The translations under genes were made by a program, and so were the position numbers. Source: JACNIV01 sp965370415 (GTDB lineage Bacteria; Cloacimonadota; Cloacimonadia; Cloacimonadales; TCS61). From it: a stretch of DNA of 64,000 nt. The notes under the pieces are model-generated. The model searched no databases and was not told the DNA's origin. It saw nothing but the letters and a program-made list of their open reading frames with translations. The stretch covers positions 62,001-126,000 of the forward strand of contig CBDUTJ010000001.1 of assembly GCA_965370415.1 (NCBI GenBank), in the 5' to 3' direction. Below are positions 49,539-59,310 of the stretch, piece by piece. The first letter of the stretch is position 1. Each line of letters starts with the position of its first letter.

Positions 49539-50906
49539 ATGCTGGGAAGAACAAAAAAAATTCATTTCGTAGGAATCGGTGGAATCGGCATGAGTGGAAT
49601 TGCGGAATTGCTTCTTAACCAGGGTTTTGAAGTAACCGGCTCCGATCTTGCCTGTACCGAAATTACCGAGCATCTTGTAAAAAAAGGTGCCAGGATTACT
49701 AAAGGACATAGCGCAAATTTCATAAATGATGCAGATGTTGTTGTAAAATCTTCTGCTGTACAGAATGACAACCCGGAAATAGTAGCTGCAAATGCTCAGA
49801 AAATTCCTGTGATACGTCGAGCAGAAATGCTTTCGGAGATTATGCGAATGAGTTACGGAATAGGTATTGCCGGAACGCATGGAAAAACATCCACCACGTC
49901 CATGGTTGGAAGTGTGCTCTCTGAAGCCGCTCTAGACCCTACGATTATCGTAGGTGGAATTGTGAAGAATTATGGTTCTAACAACCTGCTTGGTTCCGGA
50001 AAATACATCGTGGTGGAAGCCGATGAATTTGATCGCTCTTTCCTTACTTTAAGCCCAATAATTGCTGGTATCACAAACATTGAAGCTGACCACCTGGATT
50101 GCTATACAGACCTGGAAGGAGTGAAAAAAGCATTTATTGAATATGCTAATAAAGTTCCTTTTTTCGGTAGTGCTATTGTTTGCATCGATGATCATGGTGT
50201 GCAGTCGATTATTCCTCAAATCGAAAAAGAGATAGTAACTTACGGTTTATCCAAACAGGCAAATATTCGTGCTGTCGATATCGAATTGAAAGATTTCAAA
50301 TCAAGTTATACAGCACTTTATAATGATAAAATATTGGGAAGAATAAATTTGAACGTTTTGGGAATTCATAATATCCTTAATTCACTTTTAGCAGTTGCTA
50401 CTGGTTTGGAATTGGATATACCTTTCCCGGCAATTCAAAAGGGATTGGCAAAATATAATGGGGTTTTCAGAAGATTCGAGCATAAAGGTGAAAAGGACGG
50501 CATAATCGTTTATGATGATTATGCTCATCATCCCACCGAGATCGAAGCAACTTTAAAAGGCGTTAAAGACAGTGTTGACAACCGCATTATAGCTGTTTTT
50601 CAACCTCATTTATTTTCTCGCACACGTGACTTCTACGACGAATTCGGAAAGTCTTTCTATCAATCTGATGTTTTGATCGTGACACCTATCTATCCTGCCA
50701 GAGAGAAACCAATTGCAGGAATTTCGGGTAAATTGATCTCAGATGCAGCTATTCAATCCGGTCATAACAACGCACTTTATGTAGAAAGCAACGATGATAT
50801 TGTGGAGGAAATAGCAAGAGTTGCGAAGCCAGGAGATATTGTAATCACAATGGGTGCAGGAAATATTTATAAATTCGGTGAGAAATTTTTAGAAGAAGAA
50901 AAATGA
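49539..50906 (+). CDS. murC: UDP-N-acetylmuramate--L-alanine ligase
   Basis: The 455-residue Mur ligase adds L-Ala to UDP-MurNAc. It has IHFVGIGGIGMSGIAE at the N-terminus, ATP motif GIAGTHGKTSTTS, EADEFDRSFL, and YDDYAHHPTEIEATL; the C-terminal domain holds AVFQPHLFSRT. GGAGCACAT precedes the ATG. The end overlaps murB by 4 bp. Confidence 0.97.
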   Translation: MLGRTKKIHFVGIGGIGMSGIAELLLNQGFEVTGSDLACTEITEHLVKKGARITKGHSANFINDADVVVKSSAVQNDNPEIVAANAQKIPVIRRAEMLSEIMRMSYGIGIAGTHGKTSTTSMVGSVLSEAALDPTIIVGGIVKNYGSNNLLGSGKYIVVEADEFDRSFLTLSPIIAGITNIEADHLDCYTDLEGVKKAFIEYANKVPFFGSAIVCIDDHGVQSIIPQIEKEIVTYGLSKQANIRAVDIELKDFKSSYTALYNDKILGRINLNVLGIHNILNSLLAVATGLELDIPFPAIQKGLAKYNGVFRRFEHKGEKDGIIVYDDYAHHPTEIEATLKGVKDSVDNRIIAVFQPHLFSRTRDFYDEFGKSFYQSDVLIVTPIYPAREKPIAGISGKLISDAAIQSGHNNALYVESNDDIVEEIARVAKPGDIVITMGAGNIYKFGEKFLEEEK

Positions 50907-51799
50907 AAAACACGAAAAAAAAAGAAAAAGTATTTGACAATAAAGTGCTAACTTCATTTCTTTCAGATGGTTCCTTAAAGGAATGCTCTAACATAAGGAT
51001 AGGAGGTAAGGCATCTTATCTCTTTACTCCGCAGAGCGTTAGTGATTTAGTCCTAATAATTGCTGACACAAAAAAGGCAGGACTTGATTTCCTGCCGATA
51101 GGCGGAGGTTCCAATATCCTCTTTGGAAATGTTGGCAATAGGGTGGTAATTCTGGATAGAGATCTTCCCAAAATATGTAAAGTAAATAATAACCAGGTTG
51201 TAGTTTCTTCCAATTACGATATTAACAGTTTCTTAAACGAAATGATGAAGTACAAACTTGGTGGTTTGGAATTCCTGGCTGGTATTCCTGCTCACCTGGG
51301 TGGAACGGTAAATATGAATGCCGGTGCTTTCGGGAAAAACATCTCAGACTACCTGGATTGGGTAGAAATTATTGATCCTGAAGGTAAGGAAAAAATCATT
51401 CAACGGGAAGCACTGAAGTTTGATTACAGGCATTCTTCAATTGATGGTTTCATCACAAAGATAGCATTCAACCTGGAAGAAAAAACCAGAGAAAAGATTT
51501 CATCTGATATTCAATCAATTCTATCAGAACGCAGGAAAAGACATCCGTATGATTTTCCAAGTTTGGGCAGTACTTTCAAAAATCCTCCAGGTTATTTTGC
51601 CGGAAAACTGGTGGAAGAATGCGGTTTGAAAGGCTCAAGAATCGGTGATGCTGAGATCAGTGAGAAGCATGGGAATTTTATTTTGAATAAAGGAAATGCC
51701 ACTTTTAAAGATGTGATGAGTTTAATCGAGCTTGTTCGTAAAGAAGTTTTAAAAAGAAAGGGCATTCAGCTCGAACTCGAGATAAAGGTGATTAATTGA
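50903..51799 (+). CDS. murB: UDP-N-acetylenolpyruvoylglucosamine reductase
   Basis: The 298-residue FAD enzyme reduces the enolpyruvyl group to form UDP-MurNAc. It has NIRIGGKASYLFTPQ, FLPIGGGSNILFGN, LAGIPAHLGGTVNMNAGAFG and YDFPSLGSTFKNPPGYFAGKL with the late EKHGNFILNKGNA. The pattern is that of type II MurB (shorter, without the loop region). The ATG overlaps the murC stop. Confidence 0.96.
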   Translation: MKNTKKKEKVFDNKVLTSFLSDGSLKECSNIRIGGKASYLFTPQSVSDLVLIIADTKKAGLDFLPIGGGSNILFGNVGNRVVILDRDLPKICKVNNNQVVVSSNYDINSFLNEMMKYKLGGLEFLAGIPAHLGGTVNMNAGAFGKNISDYLDWVEIIDPEGKEKIIQREALKFDYRHSSIDGFITKIAFNLEEKTREKISSDIQSILSERRKRHPYDFPSLGSTFKNPPGYFAGKLVEECGLKGSRIGDAEISEKHGNFILNKGNATFKDVMSLIELVRKEVLKRKGIQLELEIKVIN

Positions 51800-52551
51800 T
51801 GGTAAGAAAGAAAACCGGTTCCAGCAGATATTTTTTTTACTTTATACTCAGCGCGGTAATCATTATCACAGCATATTTTGGTGTGAAAAGTTTAATCGCA
51901 AAAATGGATATGTTCTACATTAATAAGATCGAAATAAGCGGGAATATCAACCTGGAAACCGATTTTTTGCAAAACCTTTCCCGGGATTTCCTGGGTCAGA
52001 ATCTTTATGCAGTTTCCAAAAAAGATGTGCTTCAAAAATACGAAAACATAGTAAGGATAGACGATATAAAAGTGGTAAAAGTTTTTCCTGACGAACTGAG
52101 GATAATGGTTAAAGAAAAGAAAGGAATTTTCTATTTGAAATCTAAAGAAGGCGAGTTGTACCCTATCGACAAGAATCGTATTGTGCTGGATAATAAGAAT
52201 TTTTATGAACATGAGATTATTCCTGTCATTGAAACAGATATTCATGCAGATAATTTTCTTTTTGGTAAAAAGATCGAAAACGATTTCGTTGAAAGAGTCT
52301 TTACGTTCTACGATAGATTGATAAAAACCGATCCGGGATTTTCCAACCACATATCGGAATTTTACGAGGATGATGACGATATAATTACGGTTGAAACAAA
52401 TGTTGGATACCGAATAATCTTTGGTGAAGATGAGGTCGAAGAAAAATTAAAAAGATATGTTTTCCTGGAACAGAATAGAACATTTGAAAAGGGTACTATC
52501 GTGGACCTTCGTTTCAAGAATCAGCTGGTGATAAGGTCGGAGGATCAATGA
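51799..52551 (+). CDS. ftsQ: Cell division protein FtsQ/DivIB
   Basis: The 250-residue bitopic protein has a membrane helix (about 12-32) and a periplasmic POTRA domain (MFYINKIEISGNINLETDFL, then ISKKDVLQKYENI-like region to about 115), followed by the FtsQ beta domain. It organises the FtsQLB complex. ATG at 51799 is chosen because it overlaps the murB TGA and has AAGGTG eight bases upstream; a TTG three bases earlier is less likely. It overlaps ftsA by 4 bp. Confidence 0.9.
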   Translation: MVRKKTGSSRYFFYFILSAVIIITAYFGVKSLIAKMDMFYINKIEISGNINLETDFLQNLSRDFLGQNLYAVSKKDVLQKYENIVRIDDIKVVKVFPDELRIMVKEKKGIFYLKSKEGELYPIDKNRIVLDNKNFYEHEIIPVIETDIHADNFLFGKKIENDFVERVFTFYDRLIKTDPGFSNHISEFYEDDDDIITVETNVGYRIIFGEDEVEEKLKRYVFLEQNRTFEKGTIVDLRFKNQLVIRSEDQ

Positions 52552-53813
52552 AGAGCGGACAGATAATTACCGCCATAGATATTGGAACAACCAAGATCTG
52601 TGTTATAATAGCTACTTTTAATGAAGAAAATAAGCTGGAAATTAAAGGTATTGGCACCAGCAGGTCAGACGGACTTGTTAATGGCGTCGTAGTGGATATT
52701 ACGAAAGCTTCGCAATCAATAAAAGATGCTATCGTAGAATCGGAGAATATGGCTGGTTTAAAGGGCAGGAACCTTTATGTAGGTATCGCTGGAAATCATA
52801 TTAAAAGCCAGAATACGATTGGCAGAATATCTCTTACTACTGGTGCAGATCCCTGTGAGATCACTCAGGAACACGTGGAAAACGTGATCACAAATTCTAG
52901 GAATAATGTAAAAATTCAGCAGGGTAATGAAAGACTGGAAATAATCCATGCTATTCATCAATATTACAAGATAGATGATCAGGAAGGTATCTTGAATCCG
53001 GTTAGCATGAGCGGGTTTAATCTCTCTGCTCATGTTCATATTGTTATGGCTGATATTAATACGCTGCGTAACGTGAAAAAATGTATTGAGATGGCAGGTT
53101 ATAAAGTAGTAGATATATACCTTGAGCCAATAGCCTCTTCCAATGCAGTTCTTAATGAAGTTGAAAAAGAACTTGGTTCTATCTTGATCGATATTGGAGG
53201 TGGTACTACAGATATCGCTGTATTCTTTAAGAACAGCATCAGGTTCAGTTTTGTGTTACCATTAGGTGGAACAGACATCACAAACGACCTGGCAATCGGG
53301 CTGCATACTTCTCCACAAAATGCTGAAGACCTGAAGATAAATCAGGGCAACTCACTTGCTTCACAGATACCGGAAGATGCTCTTATTGACATCGAGGGTA
53401 TTGGTGGAAGAGAATCCAAACAAAAAAAATTGCGGTATGTAAATGAAATAGTAGAGGCCCGTATGCGTGAGATATTTGAAGGTTCATACAAAATATTACA
53501 CGAACAATATGATTTGAAAATGATCACTGCCGGTCTTACAATTACCGGGGGTGCATCCCTGCTAAAAAATAGTGACGTCTTAGCCGAAGAGATTTTTAAT
53601 ATGTCCACCAAAATCGGTTATCCGAATTTAACCGATCTTGCAGGACCAACAGAAAGGCTAGAAAACCCGAAATACGCGACAAGTGTAGGAATTCTGTATT
53701 ATGCTTACAATGAACTGGTAAGCAAAGAAAGCAAAATTCAAAGTATAAAAATAGGAAATACTTTTACAAAGTTCATCAATAAAATCAAAGAAATATTTAA
53801 AGAATATATTTAG
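52548..53813 (+). CDS. ftsA: Cell division protein FtsA
   Basis: The 421-residue actin-like ATPase anchors FtsZ at the membrane. It has ITAIDIGTTKICVIIA (phosphate 1), SGFNLSAHVHIV, ILIDIGGGTTDIAVF (phosphate 2) and GLTITGGASLLKN (adenosine). The C-terminus FINKIKEIFKEYI is an amphipathic membrane-targeting helix. The ATG overlaps the ftsQ end, and ftsZ follows after 8 bp. Confidence 0.96.
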   Translation: MKSGQIITAIDIGTTKICVIIATFNEENKLEIKGIGTSRSDGLVNGVVVDITKASQSIKDAIVESENMAGLKGRNLYVGIAGNHIKSQNTIGRISLTTGADPCEITQEHVENVITNSRNNVKIQQGNERLEIIHAIHQYYKIDDQEGILNPVSMSGFNLSAHVHIVMADINTLRNVKKCIEMAGYKVVDIYLEPIASSNAVLNEVEKELGSILIDIGGGTTDIAVFFKNSIRFSFVLPLGGTDITNDLAIGLHTSPQNAEDLKINQGNSLASQIPEDALIDIEGIGGRESKQKKLRYVNEIVEARMREIFEGSYKILHEQYDLKMITAGLTITGGASLLKNSDVLAEEIFNMSTKIGYPNLTDLAGPTERLENPKYATSVGILYYAYNELVSKESKIQSIKIGNTFTKFINKIKEIFKEYI

Positions 53814-53821
53814 GGGGGAAG

Positions 53822-54976
53822 ATGCTCGAACTTGACTTGAATCAAGACGAAATACCCTTCGGGACACATATCAAGATCATCGGGGTGGGTGGAGCTGGCG
53901 GTAACGCTATTAACACTATGATAGACTATGGTCTTACCGGAATGGAATTTATTGCTGCAAATACTAATATTATGGATTTAAAACGATCCAATGCTAAAAT
54001 AAAACTCCAGCTTGGAAAGGAAGCTACCAAAGGACTTGGTGCTGGAGCTAATCCGGAAATTGGCAGAAAAGCTGCTGAAGAATCCCGTGAGGATATCAAG
54101 AACCACATCAAAGATGCCGATATGCTGTTTATTGCTGCTGGTATGGGCGGAGGTACCGGAACCGGTGCAACTCCAATTATTGCTTCTCTGGCTCGAGAAA
54201 TGGGGATTTTAACAATCGGTATTGTTAACCGTCCATTTATTGGCGAAGGTAAGAAACGTACTGTAAATGCAGAAAAAGGGATACAGAAACTGCGGGAAAA
54301 CGTAGATACATTGATTGTGGTTCCCAATGAGAAATTGAAAGAAATATATCCCGATATGACCGTGATCGAAGCATTTAAAAAGGCAGATAATGTATTATAC
54401 GAAGCTGCAAAAGCAGTTTCGGAGATAATTCATTATAGCGGTTATATGAATGTTGATTTTGCCGATGTGCAAACAGTTATGGTAAATCGTGGTATGGCTT
54501 TGATGGGAACCGGTGTATGCGATGGAGATGACAGAGCTGCCAAGGCAGCCAGCCTGGCAATGAATAATCCGCTTTTATCTGATATTCATATAGAGAATGC
54601 CAAGGGAATTCTTATTAATATAACTGCTGGTAATGATTTCAGGATGAATGAATTTGAAGTTATTACCCAAGAGATCGTAAAAAAAGCTGGTGAGGATGGT
54701 GACATTATTACTGGCATTATATTCAATGAAACCATGGAAGGCAAAATCAAGGTTACCCTGATTGCCACTGGACTGGATACTGCCGGCACTACAGTTTACG
54801 AACGGGAAAGCATAATCAGTGAAAAAGCAGATGATAGCGAAGATATCAATAAAACACTGCTTCGAATTCGTAGTTCCGGTTCCATGAGCCTGGACAAAAA
54901 CCAAGATACAGAAACCAATGAACTTCCCGGCAAGCAGATGGAAATCCCGGCTTTTTTACGTAAATTCTCCAACTGA
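53822..54976 (+). CDS. ftsZ: Cell division GTPase FtsZ
   Basis: The 384-residue tubulin homologue forms the Z-ring. It has GVGGAGGNAINTM, the GTP signature GGGTGTG (109-115), the T7-loop MNVDFADVQTVM, and the conserved C-terminal peptide IPAFLRKFSN that binds FtsA. The variable linker is short (about 35 residues). A very strong GGGGGGAAG precedes the ATG, fitting a high translation level. It ends the dcw cluster, but the next gene overlaps its stop. Confidence 0.98.
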   Translation: MLELDLNQDEIPFGTHIKIIGVGGAGGNAINTMIDYGLTGMEFIAANTNIMDLKRSNAKIKLQLGKEATKGLGAGANPEIGRKAAEESREDIKNHIKDADMLFIAAGMGGGTGTGATPIIASLAREMGILTIGIVNRPFIGEGKKRTVNAEKGIQKLRENVDTLIVVPNEKLKEIYPDMTVIEAFKKADNVLYEAAKAVSEIIHYSGYMNVDFADVQTVMVNRGMALMGTGVCDGDDRAAKAASLAMNNPLLSDIHIENAKGILINITAGNDFRMNEFEVITQEIVKKAGEDGDIITGIIFNETMEGKIKVTLIATGLDTAGTTVYERESIISEKADDSEDINKTLLRIRSSGSMSLDKNQDTETNELPGKQMEIPAFLRKFSN

Positions 54977-55317
54977 TGACAGATTTTTTTCTTAGATTAT
55001 TAATTCTGGCTTTGTCCATTTACCTGGTGGGCAAAATAACAAAGCTCTTTATTGTAGAAGATTTCTTAACTGCAATCATTACGGCTCTTGTTCTTGCCTT
55101 AGTCAACGTAATTGTTCGACCTGTTCTTGTACTAATAACTTTTCCATTGACTATCATCACACTGGGTATTTTCCTGCTTTTTGTAAATGGATTGTGTTTG
55201 ATCATCGTTTCTGCTCTGATTCCAAAATTTAAGATTGCAGGATGTCTTAATTCTGCAATTGCAGCTTTACTGATATCTGTGACTAATCTAGCGCTGGAAT
55301 GGCTAGCAGGATTTTAA
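54976..55317 (+). CDS. YvlD-like four-helix membrane protein (phage holin superfamily IV)
   Basis: The 113-residue protein has four membrane helices and the motif ALVLALVNVIVRPVLVLITFPLTIITLGIF (split, about 37-66), then NGLCLIIVSALIPKF, typical of the YvlD/'mycobacterial 4TMS holin' family. The function is unknown; the holin label is by similarity only. The ATG overlaps the ftsZ stop by one base, so it is probably translated from the same transcript. Confidence 0.85.
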   Translation: MTDFFLRLLILALSIYLVGKITKLFIVEDFLTAIITALVLALVNVIVRPVLVLITFPLTIITLGIFLLFVNGLCLIIVSALIPKFKIAGCLNSAIAALLISVTNLALEWLAGF

Positions 55318-55342
55318 TTAACAAGTGTATTTGGAGTAAATA

Positions 55343-56632
55343 GTGTCCTATTTGAAAGATTTTAATATACTGAAAGATAAATTCGATATTAATCAGGAAA
55401 ATATAAATATCGCTGAACTTTTTATGCAAATTCATAATTTACCTTTTGAATCTTTCAGTTATAATATACTTCCCGGCGAAGAAGAGTACCGATGTAATGA
55501 ACACAACAGGACATTTAAGAGTTCTTATAACCTGGAAGGCAAACCCGACACACCCAATTTGAACCGAATATTAAATTTTGATGATTCCAAGATAAAAGAG
55601 AACATTAATTTCAATTATAGCATCTTTCAAAGTTACAAACCGGATAAAGAAAAAAAGAAAGATAAGAAAGAAAAAGCAAAGAGAAAAAAGCCTAAGAAAA
55701 TAAAATCAAAAGGTGTGATAATCCTTCTACACGGGCTTAATGAAAAGGATTGGACGAAGTATCTCCCCTGGGCAAAAAAATTGACAGAATCAACTCATAA
55801 AACGGTTATTCTCTTCCCGATAGCTTTTCATATGAACCGTGCACCCAAAGAGTGGTTAGATCCCAGATTCATGATCAGTGTGAATAAAGAAAGAAAGAAG
55901 CTGAACCCTAACCTTTCATATAGCTCTTTTGCCAATGCGGCGCTCAGCTCCCGACTCCAATTTTATCCCCAAAGGTTTTTATGGTCCGGTTTACAGAGCT
56001 ATTTTGATATAATCCAGTTAATTAGAGAAATAAAATCAGGATATCATCCCATTATATCTAAGAACGAAAGCATCGATCTGTTTGCCTATTCAATTGGTTC
56101 TTTCCTGGCACTAATTCTTATGATGACCAATCCCTACAATTATTTTTCAAAATCCAGACTTTTTAACTTCTGCGGTGGCCCTACACTGAATAGGATGTGC
56201 CCAACTTCTAAGTTCATTATGGATAGCGAAGCCAATATCGCTGTATATTCTTTCTTTATAGAGCATATAGACCAGGAAATGAAAAAAGACGAACGGTTGG
56301 CTCATTATTTTAGTAAATTACATCCGGTGGGAAATTGTTTTAAAAGCATGCTCGATTATCATAAAATGAAAAGTTTTCGTGAGAAGAACCTGAAAGAGAT
56401 AAGCAAAAGAGTGGTAGCATTAGCTCTGAAAAAAGACCAGGTAATCCCTCCCTCAGAAGTTATTAACACTCTCAATGGTGAAAATCGCAATATCTCCATT
56501 AAAATTACAGTTATGGATTTTAAATATAAATATGACCATATTAACCCCTTCCCGGTATCTGAAGCTCTGGAAAAGAAAGTAGATAAAAATTTCAATAAAG
56601 TTTTCAAGATCGCTACTAAACATTTGAAATAG
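55343..56632 (+). CDS. DUF6051-like alpha/beta-hydrolase protein
   Basis: The 429-residue cytoplasmic protein matches what I recall of DUF6051. A Lys-rich linker (about residues 98-123) precedes IILLHGLNEKDWTKYLPWAK, FPIAFHMNRAPKEWLDPRFM, RFLWSGLQSYFDII and the probable nucleophile elbow FAYSIGSFLAL (Ser about 252), and a late His-containing FKYKYDHINPFPV. Substrate is unknown; an esterase or lipase-like role is plausible from the fold. GTG is the likely start (GGAG upstream). It lies 25 bp beyond the YvlD-like gene. Confidence 0.7.
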   Translation: MSYLKDFNILKDKFDINQENINIAELFMQIHNLPFESFSYNILPGEEEYRCNEHNRTFKSSYNLEGKPDTPNLNRILNFDDSKIKENINFNYSIFQSYKPDKEKKKDKKEKAKRKKPKKIKSKGVIILLHGLNEKDWTKYLPWAKKLTESTHKTVILFPIAFHMNRAPKEWLDPRFMISVNKERKKLNPNLSYSSFANAALSSRLQFYPQRFLWSGLQSYFDIIQLIREIKSGYHPIISKNESIDLFAYSIGSFLALILMMTNPYNYFSKSRLFNFCGGPTLNRMCPTSKFIMDSEANIAVYSFFIEHIDQEMKKDERLAHYFSKLHPVGNCFKSMLDYHKMKSFREKNLKEISKRVVALALKKDQVIPPSEVINTLNGENRNISIKITVMDFKYKYDHINPFPVSEALEKKVDKNFNKVFKIATKHLK

Positions 56633-56644
56633 AATTATTACAAT

Positions 56645-57676
56645 ATGAAAAAAATTCTGGTCTTTATTAGCTTATTCTTTTGTCTCCGTATCTATGCCTT
56701 TAACTTTCTGGAATACTTCGATGCCTGTTCTTATCATTATACACTGAATTCTTATATAGGAAGTGACTACTTTCCCGACCGTGATGAAAACGAATTCAGC
56801 TATCAGGAGAAGATAAATTTTGAGATTGGCTGTAAATACATAATTCAGCAGAATTCTTCTCTCTGGATGGATTTGAGCTACAGAAATGATCTCTTCGATA
56901 AGAAGATAATTATAGAAAGAACCGGTATCTCCACAACCCGGGGAAGTTGGGAATTTATTTATAAGTTCGATAAGATCGAGATCGGCAGATATTCAGAGAT
57001 ACTGAACAGAAACGTGTATGGAATATATTTTGATAAAGGTGTAATAGAAGATTACAGGTTCAACGGATTGCAGATAAACAAAAATATAAACAGCTTAGTT
57101 ATATCTGGAAAGATTGGTGGAAATAATTTCAATACAAGTTTGGGAATGCTCTCGGTTGATTATTCTAACGATAACGGATATTTTGAATTTTATTATTTAT
57201 ATTGCGGAAGGGACAGACTGTTAAATATGCCCTTGCATGCTTTTGGCTGTGAGTTCATACAAGATTTTGGCTTTATGAGTATTTACAATTCAGCAGTCTA
57301 TGAATACCTGCATGCTTATGATTTCACTCATAATACGAGGAAGCGTTTTGCTGATCTATCGGAACTCGTTATCCAACTATCTGATGCACTAAGTTTTGGT
57401 TCATGTTTTTTATATAAAATTTTCGATTGGGAAACAAAAGAAAAATGGCAATCCCAGTCATTCCTGAAACTCAAATCCAACAATTTCACAAATTACGCAT
57501 CATATCGGTATTGGGAATCGGATATCGGATTCGATCGTGAGGTGAATATTATTAATTCTTACAATATTCTTCCCCAGTGGTCGGTAGCAACAAATCTAAG
57601 TTATTTCAATCCATCCATTGGAACGGATTATTACCTGATAGGATTTCAGGTGCAAATTAACTATGAAATTGATTAA
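56645..57676 (+). CDS. Predicted outer-membrane beta-barrel protein
   Basis: The 343-residue protein has a signal peptide (MKKILVFISLFFCLRIYAFN) and regularly alternating strands rich in Tyr, Phe and Asn, e.g. YSNDNGYFEFYYLYCGRD and YASYRYWESDIGFD, ending FQVQINYEID. It probably forms an outer-membrane barrel, like the protein at 5511-6719, but the two show no obvious sequence identity. No family recognised. It overlaps the deacetylase gene by 14 bp. Confidence 0.65.
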   Translation: MKKILVFISLFFCLRIYAFNFLEYFDACSYHYTLNSYIGSDYFPDRDENEFSYQEKINFEIGCKYIIQQNSSLWMDLSYRNDLFDKKIIIERTGISTTRGSWEFIYKFDKIEIGRYSEILNRNVYGIYFDKGVIEDYRFNGLQINKNINSLVISGKIGGNNFNTSLGMLSVDYSNDNGYFEFYYLYCGRDRLLNMPLHAFGCEFIQDFGFMSIYNSAVYEYLHAYDFTHNTRKRFADLSELVIQLSDALSFGSCFLYKIFDWETKEKWQSQSFLKLKSNNFTNYASYRYWESDIGFDREVNIINSYNILPQWSVATNLSYFNPSIGTDYYLIGFQVQINYEID

Positions 57677-58385
57677 GTTGTTACCTCTGCTTTTTCTTCT
57701 TGGTTGCGATATTGCAACTGAACCGAGATCTGCTCAAACATACGTAATTATTACCTTTGATGATGCCCATGAAAGTATATACACTACAGCTTTACCCATT
57801 ATGAATGAATACGATTTTCGTGCAACTAATGTAATTAACACAGGGTGTATCAGCGGAGAAGACAAACTTTCCTGGCAGGAAGTTGAGGAACTTGAATTTG
57901 AATATGGTTGGGAAACTGCCGGTCATACTTTACACCACATTTCATTACCGAATAATCCCATTGAGATAGTGGAATACGAAATATATCAGGATTGGTTGAA
58001 CCTGCAAGAACACGGATTAAGCCATTCCACTTTTGCCCTGCCCAGTGGTAATGCCACCGAGGATCATTATGAGATAATTCTGCGGTATTATCAGAATGTA
58101 CGTACCAGCCGAGATTTATGCATGCATGCACCATTGGATCGAAAAAATTTGGGTTATTTCTCTTTTCACACAGACTACACAGCAGAACATGCAATTGCAC
58201 GTATCATCAAAGCAGTAGAATATAATGAATCGATTGTTGTTATCGGTTTCCATCGCATTCTTGAAGATGATATGGGACATCCCAGGAACTGCAAACCCGA
58301 TGACTTCAGGAAGATCATGAAATTCGTTTTTGAAAATGGTTTTGAAGTTATTACAATAAAAGAAGCATGTGAAATGCTTTCTTAA
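57663..58385 (+). CDS. Polysaccharide deacetylase (CE4) lipoprotein
   Basis: The 240-residue protein has a lipoprotein signal with LLGC (Cys15) and a NodB-type deacetylase domain: motif 1 TFDDAHES (Asp33, Asp34), motif 2 HTLHH (His88, His92) and the late VVIGFHRI. CE4 enzymes remove acetyl groups from chitin-like glycans, peptidoglycan or biofilm PNAG. It probably sits on the envelope and acts on an extracellular or periplasmic glycan; the substrate is not evident. It is coupled to the preceding barrel gene and the next GNAT gene by overlaps. Confidence 0.85.
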   Translation: MKLIKLLPLLFLLGCDIATEPRSAQTYVIITFDDAHESIYTTALPIMNEYDFRATNVINTGCISGEDKLSWQEVEELEFEYGWETAGHTLHHISLPNNPIEIVEYEIYQDWLNLQEHGLSHSTFALPSGNATEDHYEIILRYYQNVRTSRDLCMHAPLDRKNLGYFSFHTDYTAEHAIARIIKAVEYNESIVVIGFHRILEDDMGHPRNCKPDDFRKIMKFVFENGFEVITIKEACEMLS

Positions 58386-58840
58386 TGGAAAAATCAATGG
58401 ACTTTTCAAAATTAACAATAAGAAAGATGAATATAACCGATTATGATGATCTGATCAAACTTTGGATTAAAGCAGGTCTTCCCTATCGTCCTAATGGAAG
58501 AGATAGAAAGAACAAAATAATGGAAGAGTTAAAAAATCCTACCACTAACATCCTGTTGATGGAATATGAACAAAATATGATCGGTTCGATTTTTGCAACC
58601 CATGATGGTAGAAAAGGTTGGATCAACCGGCTGGTAATTACTCCGGAATTCAGAAATAATGGACTTGCTCAAAAACTTATTGCCGAAGCAGAGAACTTCT
58701 TGATACAGAAGGGAATAGAAATAATCGCTTGTCTTATAGAAGATTGGAATGGGCAATCCATGAAATTATTTCAAAAAGCCGGTTATAAAAAACATACCGA
58801 CATCATCTATTTTACCAAACGGTTAAATCCGGATGTTTAG
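58385..58840 (+). CDS. GNAT family N-acetyltransferase
   Basis: The 151-residue protein has the acetyl-CoA-binding GNAT core: LVITPEFRNNGLAQKLIAEA (motif A, R-x-x-G-x-A) and NGQSMKLFQKAGYKK. N-terminal LTIRKMNITDYDDLIKLW is typical. The acceptor is unknown. The ATG shares a base with the deacetylase stop (TAATG); an ATG five codons later is an alternative start. Confidence 0.9.
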   Translation: MEKSMDFSKLTIRKMNITDYDDLIKLWIKAGLPYRPNGRDRKNKIMEELKNPTTNILLMEYEQNMIGSIFATHDGRKGWINRLVITPEFRNNGLAQKLIAEAENFLIQKGIEIIACLIEDWNGQSMKLFQKAGYKKHTDIIYFTKRLNPDV

Positions 58841-58848
58841 GAGATATT

Positions 58849-59238
58849 ATGGCTAAATTAGAAATCACGATTGCAGAATTGATCGATATCTTGATCGCAA
58901 ATAAGATAATTCCGGAAAAAATCTCAAATATCGATATTCAAGGGGAAACAATAAATTTTAAATATAATACCGGAATGATAGTTCCCCATGAAATTGACGC
59001 TTTCGTAAATTTCGTAGAATACGAAAAGGGGATAATCATTTTAGAAATGCATACGACCTGGTTTGCAGATAAAGTTCTCAGACTCGCTTCCCTACCGGAA
59101 AATAATTATGTCCAGTTAGATTATCCACAAGTAATTTTTTATATAGAGCGATTACTGAAAGATAAGGTCATTGGCTTAATGATCGAAGACATTAAGTTTA
59201 CCAATGGAAAATTCATTATAACAACATATAATATATAA
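58849..59238 (+). CDS. Hypothetical protein
   Basis: The 129-residue soluble protein has no Cys, signal or membrane segment. It opens with a helix (AKLEITIAELIDILIANKII) and continues as beta strands (INFKYNTGMIVPHEIDAFVN, IIILEMHTTWFADKVLRL). I do not recognise a family. It lies 8 bp after the GNAT gene, with TAGGAG upstream, as the last gene of that unit; a REP palindrome and the transposase follow. Confidence 0.6.
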   Translation: MAKLEITIAELIDILIANKIIPEKISNIDIQGETINFKYNTGMIVPHEIDAFVNFVEYEKGIIILEMHTTWFADKVLRLASLPENNYVQLDYPQVIFYIERLLKDKVIGLMIEDIKFTNGKFIITTYNI

Positions 59239-59272
59239 AAAATAAGGAGATAAAGGATGAAAATTACACCCT

Positions 59273-59298
59273 CGTTCCCATGCTCCTACGTGGGAACG
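59273..59298. repeat. REP palindrome upstream of the RAYT gene
   Basis: CGTTCCCA 59273-59280 pairs with TGGGAACG 59291-59298 around TGCTCCTACG. It is an inverted copy of the palindrome at 59868-59891. Confidence 0.85.
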
Positions 59299-59310
59299 AA
59301 AGGATAATCA